Shown piece after piece: positions 28,453 to 37,979 of a DNA stretch of 64,000 nt (position 1 is the stretch's first letter; every line of letters starts with the position of its first letter). Under the pieces are notes generated by a model. That model made no database searches. It was not told the DNA's origin and saw only the letters and a list, made by a program, of their open reading frames with translations. The stretch is from Desulfobulbus oralis. Its GTDB lineage: Bacteria > Desulfobacterota > Desulfobulbia > Desulfobulbales > Desulfobulbaceae. Where the stretch lies: assembly GCF_002952055.1 (NCBI RefSeq), contig NZ_CP021255.1:1056851-1120850 (forward strand). Direction: 5' to 3'. The translations under genes and the position numbers were made by a program.

Positions 28453-30030
28453 ATGCCCATCCTACCCTTTGCCCTTCTGATCTGCATGGTCTGCTGTCTG
28501 TCCCTGCCCTGTATGGCTGCGGATGAATCGTTCCCGGATGCATCGACACCGGCCAGCCCGGCCAGCGTACAGCTTTCGCCTTCGGGCGGGCTGCTCAGGG
28601 TCGAACAGGATCTGCCTCTCATCCGGCAGGGTGGGACTGCGGTAATCAGCTTTGTGCTGCCGGCCGGATCCGAGAATCTCCGGCTGCAGGTGCCAGGCCA
28701 GACCATTGCCGGCTGGAGCAGCGTGCCCCAGGTCATCGAACGTACCGGCGCCCTCTCGCGGCGGGAGGCCCGGTTGAAGGCAGAAAAGGCGGATATCGAG
28801 CAGCAGCGGGTGCGCATCGGGGCGCAGATGGCCCTCTGGCAGGAACGGCCCGAAACCGCGAAGTTCAGCTACGAGGATATGGCGGCCATTGAAAAAAAGC
28901 TCGCCGAGGGACTGCCTGTCCTGCAGAGGGAACTGGCCCGGCTGGACCAGCGGCATGCGCAGGTGGCGGCCGAGCTGGAGGGGCTGGAAACGAATGCGGC
29001 TCTGGGCAGCAGGGTCAGGGTCGTCCTGGACGGGCCGGTACAGGCCGAAACAGTACGGGCAGAGTACAGTTACACCCTTGCTGACTGTGGCTGGGAACCG
29101 GTCTACAGCTTCGCCGCCAGGACCGAAAAGGGTGATGCCAACGGCATTGACGTGGGGCTCATGGCCAGGGTCTGGCAGCGGAGCGGCATAGACTGGCAGA
29201 ATGCCCAAATTACGCTTGTGACCCGCGGCGCCGGCCCCCGGGAGCCCTCCAGGCTGCCACGCTGGGAGCTGGCGGCCCGGCAGCCGATTGAGAGCACGTC
29301 CCGGGCCCGGAGCGGGATGGGGGCTATGGCGGTGCCGGTGGATGCGGCTGCTGTGCCCGCTTCTCGGCAGGCCGCAGCGGCCCCGGCCCACGCGGCGGTC
29401 AGGCTTGTGGCCGACGGCGTGTATGCCCGCTGGGAACTGGCAGCGCGAGGCCTCAGCGAGGGCAGTTCCAGGCTGCTCATCACCGAGGCGAAATGGCCGG
29501 CGCCACTGTTCTGGCTGGCCAGACCGGGACAGGCCGGGCGGACGAACAATCAGGTCTGGCTTGTGGCCAAATACGAGTTGCCTGCCGGTCAGGTGTGGCC
29601 GGCAGGTCAGGCCGAGTTCAGCGTGGATGGCCAGAGCGTGGGCACGGGAGACTTCACTCCGCAAAAGGGCGAAGCCGAACTCTTCTTCGGGCCCGACCCG
29701 CGCGTGACCCTCAGCGTGACCGACGATGACAAGAAGCGCGGCCAAAGCGGCTTTTTCGACAAACGCCGTCACTGGAGCTGGGCCTGGACCTACACCTTCA
29801 CGAATCGCCACGACAAAGCGGTGACCGTAAGGGTCGAGCGGCCTGACCCATTGATCGTGGACGAGAAGATCACGGTCAGCCACGAAGACGAACCCGCAGC
29901 CCGGGTGGACGCCAAAGAACACCGTCTCTTCTGGGAACTGGCGGTTCCGGCAGGCGGCACAGCCAGCCTGCGCCACGGTCTCACCGTGTCCGCCCCGGAT
30001 GACTATGCCTTGAACCCGGCAGTGCCCTGA
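28453..30030 (+). CDS. DUF4139 domain periplasmic protein (mucoidy-inhibitor-A-like)
   Basis: 525 aa with signal peptide (cleavage after CMAA, residues 1-22), an N-terminal beta domain, a coiled coil (about 108-180, ARLKAEKADIEQQRVRIG...) and the C-terminal DUF4139 domain (AEYSYTLADCGWEPVYSF, DVGLMARVWQRSGIDWQNAQ). Function is poorly defined. It follows the channel gene by 35 bases. Confidence 0.8.
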   Translation: MPILPFALLICMVCCLSLPCMAADESFPDASTPASPASVQLSPSGGLLRVEQDLPLIRQGGTAVISFVLPAGSENLRLQVPGQTIAGWSSVPQVIERTGALSRREARLKAEKADIEQQRVRIGAQMALWQERPETAKFSYEDMAAIEKKLAEGLPVLQRELARLDQRHAQVAAELEGLETNAALGSRVRVVLDGPVQAETVRAEYSYTLADCGWEPVYSFAARTEKGDANGIDVGLMARVWQRSGIDWQNAQITLVTRGAGPREPSRLPRWELAARQPIESTSRARSGMGAMAVPVDAAAVPASRQAAAAPAHAAVRLVADGVYARWELAARGLSEGSSRLLITEAKWPAPLFWLARPGQAGRTNNQVWLVAKYELPAGQVWPAGQAEFSVDGQSVGTGDFTPQKGEAELFFGPDPRVTLSVTDDDKKRGQSGFFDKRRHWSWAWTYTFTNRHDKAVTVRVERPDPLIVDEKITVSHEDEPAARVDAKEHRLFWELAVPAGGTASLRHGLTVSAPDDYALNPAVP

Positions 30031-30318
30031 GTCCGAACAGTTCCTGTGCGGCGGGCGGCGGGCCGGTGGCGCAATTCGTGGCCGCCGTGCCCGCCCAGAC
30101 TCGTTTCCGGGTCTCCGGCCGGGCCATGGGACCGACTTTTCCGGAGTTGGCGGGCATCATCTTCATCCTGGAGGGGCCTTGTTCAAAAACCCGGACCGTA
30201 TCTGTACTCGGACAGGATCATCCCCGCCCACGAACCCCGGCCATCCGGGGCCGCCGGCCCGGAGCCATGCCCAGTCCGGGCTTTCGCGCTTCTTTTTTGT
30301 TTACCCGCTCTTTTTGAC

Positions 30319-30543
30319 ATGAGGCAAGCCGTCATGCCTGTCTGTAGCCCCCGATTACCCTCCTCTTTTTTCCTGTCCCTTCTGGTCATGCCCTGCCTCT
30401 GTCCGGCTGCGGCTGAGACCAGATGGCCAGGCATCCGCGCCGGCGTGCCCTGCCTGCGTACAGGCCCCGGGGAAACTGCCAGGCTGAACGGGCCCGCCAT
30501 GCCGCCCGAAAGCGTCAACGTGCGGCCGGTGCACAGGTCATGA
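30319..30543 (+). CDS. Small putative secreted peptide upstream of xerC
   Basis: 74 aa with a signal-peptide-like N-terminus (hydrophobic SSFFLSLLVMPCLCPAAA followed by ET). The stop overlaps the xerC ATG (ATGA), an arrangement that suggests translational coupling and is the main support for a real gene. There is no family match and no strong ribosome site. The preceding 290 bases (30031-30318) show no gene. Confidence 0.3.
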   Translation: MRQAVMPVCSPRLPSSFFLSLLVMPCLCPAAAETRWPGIRAGVPCLRTGPGETARLNGPAMPPESVNVRPVHRS

Positions 30544-31457
30544 GCCCGGAGGATCCGCTGGCGGTCCACACGGCGGCCTTTGCCGCCTGGCTGGCCACCG
30601 AAAAAAACTATTCGCCCCATACCGTTTCGGCCTATTCCAGCGATCTGGCGGCATTTTTCACCTTCTGCCGCCAGAGCGGCGGCGACGCCGGCACCGCGCC
30701 CTGCGTGCGCGCCTTCGCCGCCTCGCTCTATGGCCGCAACTCGGCCCGGTCAATGGCACGCAAGCTTTCGGCACTGCGCAGCTTTTTCCGCTATCTGCAA
30801 AAAAACGGCCTGTTCACGGGCGATCCGCTGACCGGCCTGTCCGGCCCCAGGCTGGAGCGGCGTCTGCCCGGCTTTCTCACTGTAGACGAGGTGTTCGCCC
30901 TGCTGGAAGCGCCCGGGCCGGAGGACAGCTCTTTCCGGCGTGACCGGGCCATCATGGAAATGCTGTATGCAACCGGCATGCGGGTTTCCGAGCTCACCGG
31001 GAGCAATCTGCCGGACTACGATCTGGCCGCAGAAATGGTGCTGGTGCGCGGCAAGGGCAACAAGGAACGTCTGGCGCCCTTTGGCAGCGCAGCCAAAGAG
31101 GCGCTGCTGCACTATCTGCCGGAACGGGCGCAGATCCTGGCGGGAACAGCCGGCACTGCCGCAGAGGCGCTCTTCGTGGGCAGCCGCGGCACCCGGCTCA
31201 GCAGCCGCAGTGTGGAACGCCTGCTGGTCCGCTACGGCCGGAAGGCCGGCATTGCCGCGACCGTAACGCCCCACGCGCTCCGCCACTCCTTTGCCACCCA
31301 TCTGCTGGAAATGGGCGCCGACCTGCGCACCGTGCAGGAACTGCTGGGCCACGCCAGCCTGTCCACCACCCAGCAGTACACCCACGTGGATCTGGCCCAC
31401 CTGACCAGGGTCTACGACGCGGCCCATCCCCAGGCGCAAAAGAACAGGGGCCGCTAG
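30540..31457 (+). CDS. xerC: Tyrosine recombinase XerC
   Basis: 305 aa, the usual Xer size. It resolves chromosome dimers at dif together with XerD. An N-terminal SAM-like DNA-binding domain is followed by the catalytic domain with R148, K172, H245-x-x-R248, H271 and nucleophile Y280. Placed upstream of hslVU, as in many proteobacteria, which favours XerC over a phage integrase. Confidence 0.92.
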   Translation: MSPEDPLAVHTAAFAAWLATEKNYSPHTVSAYSSDLAAFFTFCRQSGGDAGTAPCVRAFAASLYGRNSARSMARKLSALRSFFRYLQKNGLFTGDPLTGLSGPRLERRLPGFLTVDEVFALLEAPGPEDSSFRRDRAIMEMLYATGMRVSELTGSNLPDYDLAAEMVLVRGKGNKERLAPFGSAAKEALLHYLPERAQILAGTAGTAAEALFVGSRGTRLSSRSVERLLVRYGRKAGIAATVTPHALRHSFATHLLEMGADLRTVQELLGHASLSTTQQYTHVDLAHLTRVYDAAHPQAQKNRGR

Positions 31458-31555
31458 GGCGTTCCATCGCTGTCTTTCCGCTCCCTTGCTTGACGGCACG
31501 GGGCGCGGTGCTTAACCTTGGCCGAGCCCTTTCATCCATTCAACCACAAAATATC

Positions 31556-32089
31556 ATGCAACAGGTCCGCTCCACCACCATTCTGGCAGTCCGGCACAGG
31601 GGCCAGGTGGCCGTGGCCGGTGACGGCCAGGTCACCCTGGGCAACACCATTGTCAAACATCAGGCCAAAAAGGTGCGCCGTCTGTACAAGGACCGCGTGA
31701 TTACCGGCTTTGCCGGCGCAACCGCCGATGCCTTCACCCTCTACGACCGGCTGGAACAGAAACTGGAGCAGTTCAACGGCAGCCTGCTCCGCGCCGCCAC
31801 CGAACTGGCCCGCGACTGGCGTACCGACAAGATGCTCCGGCGCCTGGAGGCCATGCTCATTGCCGTGGATGCGAAGTATTCGCTTTTACTCTCCGGCAAC
31901 GGCGATGTCATCGAGGCGGACGACGGCATTCTCGCCATCGGCTCCGGCGGCCCCTATGCCCTGGCCGCGGCCCGGGCGCTCATCGCCCATTCGGATCTGG
32001 ATGCAGAGGGCATTGCCAGAGAGTCGCTGGCCATTGCCGGCAATATCTGCATCTACACCAACAGTGCCATTGTGGTTGAAGTGATATGA
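31556..32089 (+). CDS. hslV: ATP-dependent protease subunit HslV (ClpQ)
   Basis: 177 aa peptidase of the HslUV complex. The N-terminal threonine nucleophile should be T7 of [13 protein letters not shown] after propeptide removal. The conserved [16 protein letters not shown] and [14 protein letters not shown] segments are present. The stop overlaps the hslU ATG (ATGA). Confidence 0.96.
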   Translation: MQQVRSTTILAVRHRGQVAVAGDGQVTLGNTIVKHQAKKVRRLYKDRVITGFAGATADAFTLYDRLEQKLEQFNGSLLRAATELARDWRTDKMLRRLEAMLIAVDAKYSLLLSGNGDVIEADDGILAIGSGGPYALAAARALIAHSDLDAEGIARESLAIAGNICIYTNSAIVVEVI

Positions 32090-33474
32090 CGGAAAAAAAG
32101 CATCTGGACGCCCTGACCCCGAGGGAAACCGTAGCGGAACTGGACAAATACATTGTCGGCCAGCAGGATGCCAAGCGCTCGGTGGCCATCGCGCTCAGAA
32201 ACCGCTGGCGGCGGCAACAGGTGGAGCCGGACCTGCGCGACGAAATCGCGCCCAAGAACATCATCATGATTGGCCCCACCGGCGTGGGCAAGACCGAGAT
32301 TGCCAGACGCCTGGCCCAGCTCGCGCAGAGTCCCTTTCTCAAGGTGGAGGCCTCCAAGTTCACGGAAGTGGGCTATGTGGGGCGGGACGTGGAGTCCATG
32401 GTCCGGGATCTGACCCATCTGGCTGTCAACATGGTGGAGCGGGAAGCCGAGGCGGCAGTGCAGGAGAAGGCGGCGGAACGGGCCGAAGAGCGGCTGCTGG
32501 ACCTGCTGCTGCCGCCCCCCCAGGCCGCGGGCAGGGCAGGCCGGGACAAAAACGTCATCGAACTGGGTTATGGCGGGGATGGCCAGCCCGAAACGCCCAG
32601 CACCCGTGAACGTTTCCGCGAGATGCTCAGGAAGGGCGATCTGAATGAACGCAGCATCGAACTGGAAATGACGGCCGGCAGCCCCCCCACGGTAGAGGTC
32701 TTCACCGTGCCCGGCATGGAGAGCATGCAGAATTCCATGCAGGAGGCCTTTGCCAAGATGTTCCCAGGCAAGAAGGAACGGCGGCAGGTCAAGGTGCCGG
32801 AGGCGCTGGAGTATCTGAAACGGGAGGAGGCGGAAAATCTGGTGGATCAGGCCGACGTGGCGGCCAGGGCCATCCGTCGCACCGAGCAGAGCGGCATCAT
32901 CTTTCTGGACGAAATCGACAAGATCGCCTCCCGTGGCGGCAGCAGCTCTTCTGCCGAGGTTTCCCGGGAGGGCGTGCAGCGCGACCTCCTGCCCATCGTG
33001 GAAGGCACCACGGTCAGCACCAAGTACGGCCCGGTCAAAACAGACCACATCCTGTTCATCGCGGGCGGCGCCTTTCATCTGTGCAAGCCCTCCGACCTCG
33101 CGCCGGAGCTGCAGGGCCGCTTTCCCCTCCGGGTCAATCTGCAGGCCCTGGGCGAGGAGGAATTCTACCGCATCCTGACCGAGCCGCAAAATGCGCTGAT
33201 CCGCCAATATACGGCCCTGCTGGCCACAGAGGGCATAGAGCTGGAATTTAGCGACGAGGCCATTCACGAAATGGCCCGCCTTGCCATGCAGGTGAACCAG
33301 AAGACCGAAGACATCGGCGCCCGGAGGCTGCATACCGTGATCGAACGCGTGTTGGACGAAATCTCCTTTGACGCGCCGGAGCGCGAAGGCCGCTTTGTGG
33401 TGGAGGCAGACTATGTGCGCCAACGGCTGGAGGGCATCTCCGGCAACGAAGACCTGAGCCGCTATATTCTGTAA
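32086..33474 (+). CDS. hslU: ATPase subunit HslU (ClpY)
   Basis: 462 aa AAA+ unfoldase that feeds substrates to HslV. Walker A GPTGVGKT (63-70), Walker [11 protein letters not shown], the variable I-domain between them, sensor-2 region [15 protein letters not shown], and the C-terminal YIL that docks into HslV. It is coupled to hslV by a 4-base overlap. Confidence 0.97.
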   Translation: MTEKKHLDALTPRETVAELDKYIVGQQDAKRSVAIALRNRWRRQQVEPDLRDEIAPKNIIMIGPTGVGKTEIARRLAQLAQSPFLKVEASKFTEVGYVGRDVESMVRDLTHLAVNMVEREAEAAVQEKAAERAEERLLDLLLPPPQAAGRAGRDKNVIELGYGGDGQPETPSTRERFREMLRKGDLNERSIELEMTAGSPPTVEVFTVPGMESMQNSMQEAFAKMFPGKKERRQVKVPEALEYLKREEAENLVDQADVAARAIRRTEQSGIIFLDEIDKIASRGGSSSSAEVSREGVQRDLLPIVEGTTVSTKYGPVKTDHILFIAGGAFHLCKPSDLAPELQGRFPLRVNLQALGEEEFYRILTEPQNALIRQYTALLATEGIELEFSDEAIHEMARLAMQVNQKTEDIGARRLHTVIERVLDEISFDAPEREGRFVVEADYVRQRLEGISGNEDLSRYIL

Positions 33475-33553
33475 TGGCCCGGGCCGGGAAAGCGGGCCTG
33501 ACAGGCGCGGCGGAACCCGCGCGGACAGCGGCGGACATCGGCAGGCGCTTTTC

Positions 33554-33892
33554 ATGTGGGAAAGCGGCCTTCTGGACACCTTGACGGCCGGAAGCTTCGC
33601 AGCACTTGCCGCCATCCACAAAAAGCTTTTCGCGGAGATCGACGACCTTGCCGGCCAGCTTCGCACGATCAACCTGGGCCGGGGCAATGGCCACTTCATC
33701 CCGGCGCTCGAGCTGCGCGCGGCGCTTGTGCACATAGAGCGCATGCCGCAGGCAGGCCTTGACGACATCCTTGCCAAATATCTGGCCATGAATCTGGCCC
33801 ATCCCTTTCCCAGGGGCAACGGCCGCAGCATGCGCATCTGGCTCGACCTGATGCTGAAGCGGGAATTGGGCCGGGTCAGGAATCTGCCGGGA
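33554..33892 (+). pseudogene. Truncated Fic (protein adenylyltransferase) gene
   Basis: About 113 residues of a Fic domain: WESGLLDTLTAGSFAAL, the FAGQLRT-like DLAGQLRTINLGRG and the complete active loop HPFPRGNGRSMRIW. The N-terminal end normally present is not convincing upstream, and after LKRELGR the sequence departs from Fic (normally another 60 or more residues) into composition without homology signs. The frame stays open to about 34339. Catalytic residues are intact, but the fold is probably incomplete. Confidence 0.65.
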
Positions 33893-34575
33893 GAGCGGGG
33901 ATACAAAGGAGCGCAGCACGCGAAAGCTAAGGACAGTCCCACAGCTCAAATCCAGGGGCAACAGGGCCCTGCAGACGGCATGCGCAGATCTGCTCCCTGC
34001 GCTCGTCTTTTGCCACCTCCAGGAGCACAGCTCCGGCAGACATCTGCGCCAGTCGCTGAGAGAAGTGGCTTTGCCAGGGAACATATGCCCCTTCCCCAAA
34101 AAAGGGGGCATTGCCAACAGTTCCTTTCCGGGGCGATGAACGAGCGCGCTTCCGAACCATGCCTGCTGGCTGTCGAAGCCCTGCAATGGCAGGCACCAGG
34201 CATGCTCCCAGACAGGCGCCCGGAATTGGCAGGCCTGTCGCCATCGCTACCCCGCTCATCGAGGCTGTTCTCTCCATGGCCGGGCCGATTGCCGCCAAGG
34301 CGGCAAACAGGCCAAAGCCCATCTCGGGACTGCCATTAACTCCTTGCCGGCTTGGCCCCCCTTCTATATTTTGAATCGTCACAAAGTACCAAGCATGACC
34401 TGTACTCCTCTTTCCTGGTCCCCTGACCCAAAACGCCCGGCTGGAGCCGGCGGATGCGGCTGAACGGGCCTGTCTGAAGCAGGCAAAGCCAGTTGCGGCC
34501 GGGAAAAGGATCGAGGCCGGCCCCCTGTCCCCACCAGGGCTGCCGCTTGTTGCCCCCATAACCAAGGAGACGCTC
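33893..34575. other. ~680 bp without a recognisable gene
   Basis: Open frames exist on both strands, but all translate to biased sequence without motif, start signal or domain. The stretch probably includes decayed DNA after the fic truncation, and the promoter of the DUF362 gene. Confidence 0.4.
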
Positions 34576-35691
34576 ATGACTGAATCCGCGACCGTGTATT
34601 ACTGCGCCCCCGGCGCCCGCAGCCACGACAACACCCGGCTCGCCAAGGTGGCCCGGCTCTGTGACGCCCTGAATTTGAAAAAGATCATCAAAAAGGGGGA
34701 ACTCACGGCCATCAAGCTGCACTTTGGCGAAGACGGCAACGACAGCCACCTGCGTCCCTCCTGGGTGCGGGTTGTGGTGGAAAAAATCCTGGCTGCCGGC
34801 GGCAAGCCCTTTCTGACCGACACGGCCACCCTCTATTCCGGCAGCCGCCAAAACGCCTATGACCACATGCAGACCGCCTACCGCCACGGCTTCGTGCCCT
34901 CGGTCGTGCATGCACCGGTCATTCTGGCGGACGGACTGTATGGCGAAAACGACGTACCGGTCGCCATCAGGGGCAGGCACTTCAGAGAAGCGCACATCGC
35001 CACCGAAATCAAACGCGCGCCTGCCATGGTGGTGCTCTCCCACTTCAAGGGCCACGAGATGGCCGGCTTCGGCGGAGCCATCAAGAATCTGGCCATGGGC
35101 GGCGCCTCGGCACGCGGCAAGCGCGAGCAGCACGACACGCACGTACAGATCGATCACGACATTTGCATAGGCTGCGGCAGCTGCGTGAAAGTCTGCCCGC
35201 AAAAGGCCCTCAGCCTGCAGGAAAAAAAGAGCTGCGTGGACAAGAGCAGGTGCATCGGCTGCTTCGAATGCATTACGGTCTGCCCGCCCAAGGCCATTGA
35301 CATTGACTGGAATGCGGAAATAGTGCCCTTTACCGAGCGCCTGACCGAATACGCCTGGGCCGTGGTCAAGAGCCACCCGAAACGCATCTGCTTCATCAAC
35401 TTTCTGATGAACATCACGCCGGATTGCGACTGTGCGGGCTGGAGCGATCTGCCCATGGTGCCGGATCTGGGGATCCTGGCCTCGACCGACCCGGTGGCTC
35501 TGGATCAGGCCTGCTTGGATCTGGTGAACCAAGCGCCCTGGATCAATGATGCGGAGAAGGGCAGGCATGTGGATCTGAGCAAGCAGGACAAGTTCACGGT
35601 CCGCTGGCCGCATACCCGGGGTGAGGTCCAGCTCGTCCACGGTGAGGCACTGGGCATGGGCACACGAACGTACGAACTGAAAAGGATCTGA
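34576..35691 (+). CDS. DUF362 protein with two 4Fe-4S clusters
   Basis: 371 aa. The N-terminal DUF362 domain (KLHFGEDGNDSHLRPSWV, HFKGHEMAGFGGAIKNLAMG) carries an inserted bacterial-type ferredoxin pair: C197, C200, C203, C207 and C226, C229, C232, C236. The C-terminal half of DUF362 follows (STDPVALDQACLDL). Common in anaerobes; the redox partner and reaction are unknown. AAGGAG precedes the ATG. Confidence 0.85.
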   Translation: MTESATVYYCAPGARSHDNTRLAKVARLCDALNLKKIIKKGELTAIKLHFGEDGNDSHLRPSWVRVVVEKILAAGGKPFLTDTATLYSGSRQNAYDHMQTAYRHGFVPSVVHAPVILADGLYGENDVPVAIRGRHFREAHIATEIKRAPAMVVLSHFKGHEMAGFGGAIKNLAMGGASARGKREQHDTHVQIDHDICIGCGSCVKVCPQKALSLQEKKSCVDKSRCIGCFECITVCPPKAIDIDWNAEIVPFTERLTEYAWAVVKSHPKRICFINFLMNITPDCDCAGWSDLPMVPDLGILASTDPVALDQACLDLVNQAPWINDAEKGRHVDLSKQDKFTVRWPHTRGEVQLVHGEALGMGTRTYELKRI

Positions 35692-35856
35692 TTCGTAGGG
35701 ACCGGCAGCAGGCCGCCCGGACGGCTCTGTTCTGCATGAATTTTTTTGCACAGTGCAGAAAGGCCTGCGTCGGCCGAAAGGCTCCGAGAGGGGCTCGGGA
35801 TCATGGCGCGGCCCTTTTGCCGGAACGCGGGGACGATCCGCAAACTGGACAACAGC

Positions 35857-36363
35857 ATGGATTGGCTCATTCTCGTGGCTGCGGGCTGCATGGAAACGAT
35901 CTGGGCCGTGCTTTTGAAGTATACGCACGGCTTCACCCGGTTCTGGCCCACCGCGGCAACCCTGGCTGCAATGGCGGTCAGCTTCTGGCTGCTGGCGCTG
36001 GCGCTCAAAACCCTGCCCATGGGCACGGCCTACGTCGTGTGGACGGGTATCGGCGCGGTGGGTGTGGTGGTGGTCGGCATTCTGTGCTTCGGCGAGGCCG
36101 TCACCTGGCCCCGGCTCGCCAGCATGGCCCTGATTCTGGTCGGCATTGCGGGCCTGAAGTTCTTTTCCGCCTGGGCGGAGCGAAATGGTAGCGGATCCAC
36201 AGCATTTTGGGTATGGTGCGGGCCACTACAACACCCACCCGCCAAAAGCGGCAATTTTTCCAAGGAGAACCAAGATGGCAAAGCAAGTGGAAATCAATCA
36301 GGGCGATTGTCTGGGCTGCGAAACCTGCGTGGAGCTGTGCCCGGATGTATTCGGTTTCAATGA
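35857..36363 (+). CDS. gdx: Small multidrug resistance family, guanidinium exporter (Gdx/SugE type)
   Basis: Four-helix antiporter. Residues matching the Gdx subtype are E13, W16 and S42, with the signature LPMGTAYVVWTGIGAVG. SMR proteins normally end near residue 105. Here the frame runs on for about 60 polar residues and overlaps the ferredoxin gene by 89 bases, as if the native stop codon had been lost. The start is ATG 35857 without a strong ribosome site. A leader upstream has some guanidine-riboswitch-like pieces. Confidence 0.8.
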   Translation: MDWLILVAAGCMETIWAVLLKYTHGFTRFWPTAATLAAMAVSFWLLALALKTLPMGTAYVVWTGIGAVGVVVVGILCFGEAVTWPRLASMALILVGIAGLKFFSAWAERNGSGSTAFWVWCGPLQHPPAKSGNFSKENQDGKASGNQSGRLSGLRNLRGAVPGCIRFQ

Positions 36364-36466
36364 AGATCTGGGCAAGGCCGAGGTACTGAAGGCCGAAGGC
36401 GGCGACGAAAAGGCCGTTGAGGAAGCCGTCGCCTCCTGCCCGGCCGGATGCATCATCTTTGAATGA
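36275..36466 (+). CDS. Single-cluster 4Fe-4S ferredoxin
   Basis: 63 aa electron carrier. Cysteines lie in CLGCETCVELCP and in the late SCPAGC, the pattern of one-cluster ferredoxins of sulfate reducers; the extra cysteines could form a disulfide. Acidic overall. Start ATG 36275 behind AAGGAG. A strong terminator follows at 36490. Confidence 0.9.
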   Translation: MAKQVEINQGDCLGCETCVELCPDVFGFNEDLGKAEVLKAEGGDEKAVEEAVASCPAGCIIFE

Positions 36467-36489
36467 TCGCTTACAATGACCGATGACAG

Positions 36490-36520
36490 GGCAGGCATCT
36501 TCCCGATGCCTGCCTTTTTT
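36490..36520 (+). terminator. Rho-independent terminator after the ferredoxin gene
   Basis: GGCAGGCATC pairs perfectly with GATGCCTGCC across a 5-base loop, followed directly by six T. Confidence 0.9.
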
Positions 36521-36551
36521 ATAAGGGCCAGGTAGCAACAGGAAGAGCACC

Positions 36552-36830
36552 ATGATTACAGCCTTCATTCTCATGAACGTCAGGCGGGACGCCATTAATG
36601 AAACCGCGCAGAAACTTCAGGGAATCAATGGGATCAGCGAAGTGTACTCGGTCAGCGGCCGATACGATCTGATAGCGATTGCGCGCGTGCCGAGCAGCGA
36701 TGATCTGGCTGCTCTGGTGACGAGCCGGATGCCCATACTCGACGCCATCCTTGCCACAGAGACCATGCTGGCCTTCAAAAGTTATTCCCGCCACGATCTC
36801 GAAGCCATGTTCAGTGTCGGCATGGAATAG
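36552..36830 (+). CDS. Stand-alone AsnC/Lrp ligand-binding (RAM) domain protein
   Basis: 92 aa consisting only of the alpha/beta effector domain of Lrp/AsnC regulators (VYSVSGRYDLIAIARV, the glycine/aspartate turn typical of RAM); it has no helix-turn-helix. Such proteins may bind amino acids or modulate full-length Lrp. Ribosome site AGGAAG. A hairpin terminator follows. Confidence 0.82.
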   Translation: MITAFILMNVRRDAINETAQKLQGINGISEVYSVSGRYDLIAIARVPSSDDLAALVTSRMPILDAILATETMLAFKSYSRHDLEAMFSVGME

Positions 36831-36846
36831 GCCGGCGGCAGGGCGC

Positions 36847-36885
36847 AAAAAAAAGCGCCCCGCCCGAAGAGCGAAGCGCTTTTTG
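36847..36885. terminator. Bidirectional terminator
   Basis: AAAAAGCGC (36850-36858) pairs with GCGCTTTTT (36876-36884), with an A-run before and a T-run after. It serves the AsnC-like gene and the converging lipoprotein gene. Confidence 0.8.
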
Positions 36886-36911
36886 GGTACAGCGCGGAGC
36901 GCTGGCTGTTT

Positions 36912-37166
36912 TTACCGGAAGATGGAGGTGCGCTCCAGTTGATCGCGACGGATCTCATACTCTTTTTGGGAGATCCTGCCGGAGCGGTAATCATCTTCCA
37001 GGCGCTTCTTTTCCTTGTGGACGTTGTACTCGTATCCGCCCACGCCGGCGGCTGCACCGCCCAAAGCCCCCAGACCGGCACTACCGGCATGACTGTCGCA
37101 ACCACTCATGGCTGCGGTCGTGGCCAGCAAAAAAAGGCCAATCACGGCATATGTCATTGTTTTCAT
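36912..37166 (-). CDS. SHOCT-domain lipoprotein
   Basis: 84 aa. Signal peptide with lipobox AMSGC, a Gly/Ala-rich segment (possible glycine-zipper, GLGALGGAAAGVGGYEYN), and a C-terminal SHOCT-type helix pair (KRLEDDYRSGRISQKEYEIRR written in parts). Ribosome site GGAGAC. Likely envelope-located; function unknown. Confidence 0.7.
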   Translation of the reverse strand: MKTMTYAVIGLFLLATTAAMSGCDSHAGSAGLGALGGAAAGVGGYEYNVHKEKKRLEDDYRSGRISQKEYEIRRDQLERTSIFR

Positions 37167-37458
37167 ACGCGTCTCCTTTCAAGCCAGAAGATTCCGGCAC
37201 GCCCTGCGAGCAGTCGTGCCCTCAACAAAATGCAGGCATATCATAAAAAGCCTGCTTGTCCCTGTCAACTGCCGATGACAGTCTTGCCCTGCCAGGGGGC
37301 CCCGATCTGTTCCGGCTGAACGGCAAAGCGCCGGAGCCATCCGGCAAGGGAACTGCCACAGAGAAGAGCAGACAGACGGCAATAGCTTTTGACAGCGGGC
37401 GGGAATCTTTCTATTAAACAGCATCTCAATTCCAACAACCGGCAAACAGGAGCAAGCG

Positions 37459-37785
37459 ATGGACGTGGCGGCAGACGAGAAGGGGCGCGAGGAAAAAGGG
37501 GAACAGGCCATGGTGGCGGGCATTCTGGAAGGCAGCCCGGAGGCCGTGGGTGTGGCGGTGATCCGGCTGGACTGCGGATGCCGGAAGATGGCTGCCGTGG
37601 ACATCCACGGCGAGCCGGCCAGCAAGATTCTCATGTACCGGGATCAGGCCGACAGCATTTGTCCGCAGTGTCAAAAGGACAACGGCGACTTCAGCCGCGT
37701 CACCAGGCAATTCATCGTCTGGCAGCAGCCGAGTCCGGATTTCGCCACCCAGCAAATGATTATCCGCAAGGTGCTGGGCGAATAG
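37459..37785 (+). CDS. Small hypothetical protein with CxC and CxxC
   Basis: 108 aa. Cysteines in DCGCRKM and CPQCQKD could hold a metal ion. The middle is an alternating beta pattern (GVAVIRLDCGCRKMAAVDI). Start ATG with GGAGCAAGCG upstream. No named family recognised. It ends 42 bases before a strong hairpin terminator that isolates it from the cas operon. The 290 bases before it (37167-37458) show no gene. Confidence 0.6.
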   Translation: MDVAADEKGREEKGEQAMVAGILEGSPEAVGVAVIRLDCGCRKMAAVDIHGEPASKILMYRDQADSICPQCQKDNGDFSRVTRQFIVWQQPSPDFATQQMIIRKVLGE

Positions 37786-37827
37786 CCTGTGCCAACAGAC
37801 CCTGAATCCACAAGCGGGTCTGCGTGT

Positions 37828-37849
37828 CCCGCCCTTTTGGGGCGGGTTT
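37828..37849 (+). terminator. Terminator before the cas operon
   Basis: CCCGCCC and GGGCGGG form a 7-bp GC stem over a short TTTTG loop, followed by TTT. It separates the preceding small gene from cas3. Confidence 0.7.
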
Positions 37850-37979
37850 GCCTGCCCCTGCCCCTGCCCGCTGCCCACGCTGTACCAGCCAGCAGCACCG
37901 CACAGAGCCGAATGGCCGGACAGCAGCGGGTGCGCGGCATTTCCCGCTCGATAGCGGTTGCCTGAAGACGAGGCAAAGG

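Noticed and set aside
33927-34577. Minus-strand frame after the truncated fic gene
   Set aside because: Some hydrophobic stretches, but no start signal, no continuous transmembrane pattern and no recognisable family.
35730-35845. Guanidine-II riboswitch (two ACGR-loop hairpins) before gdx
   Set aside because: Only one poor ACGA hairpin near 35838; the other ACGG is about 100 bases away and does not form a stem.
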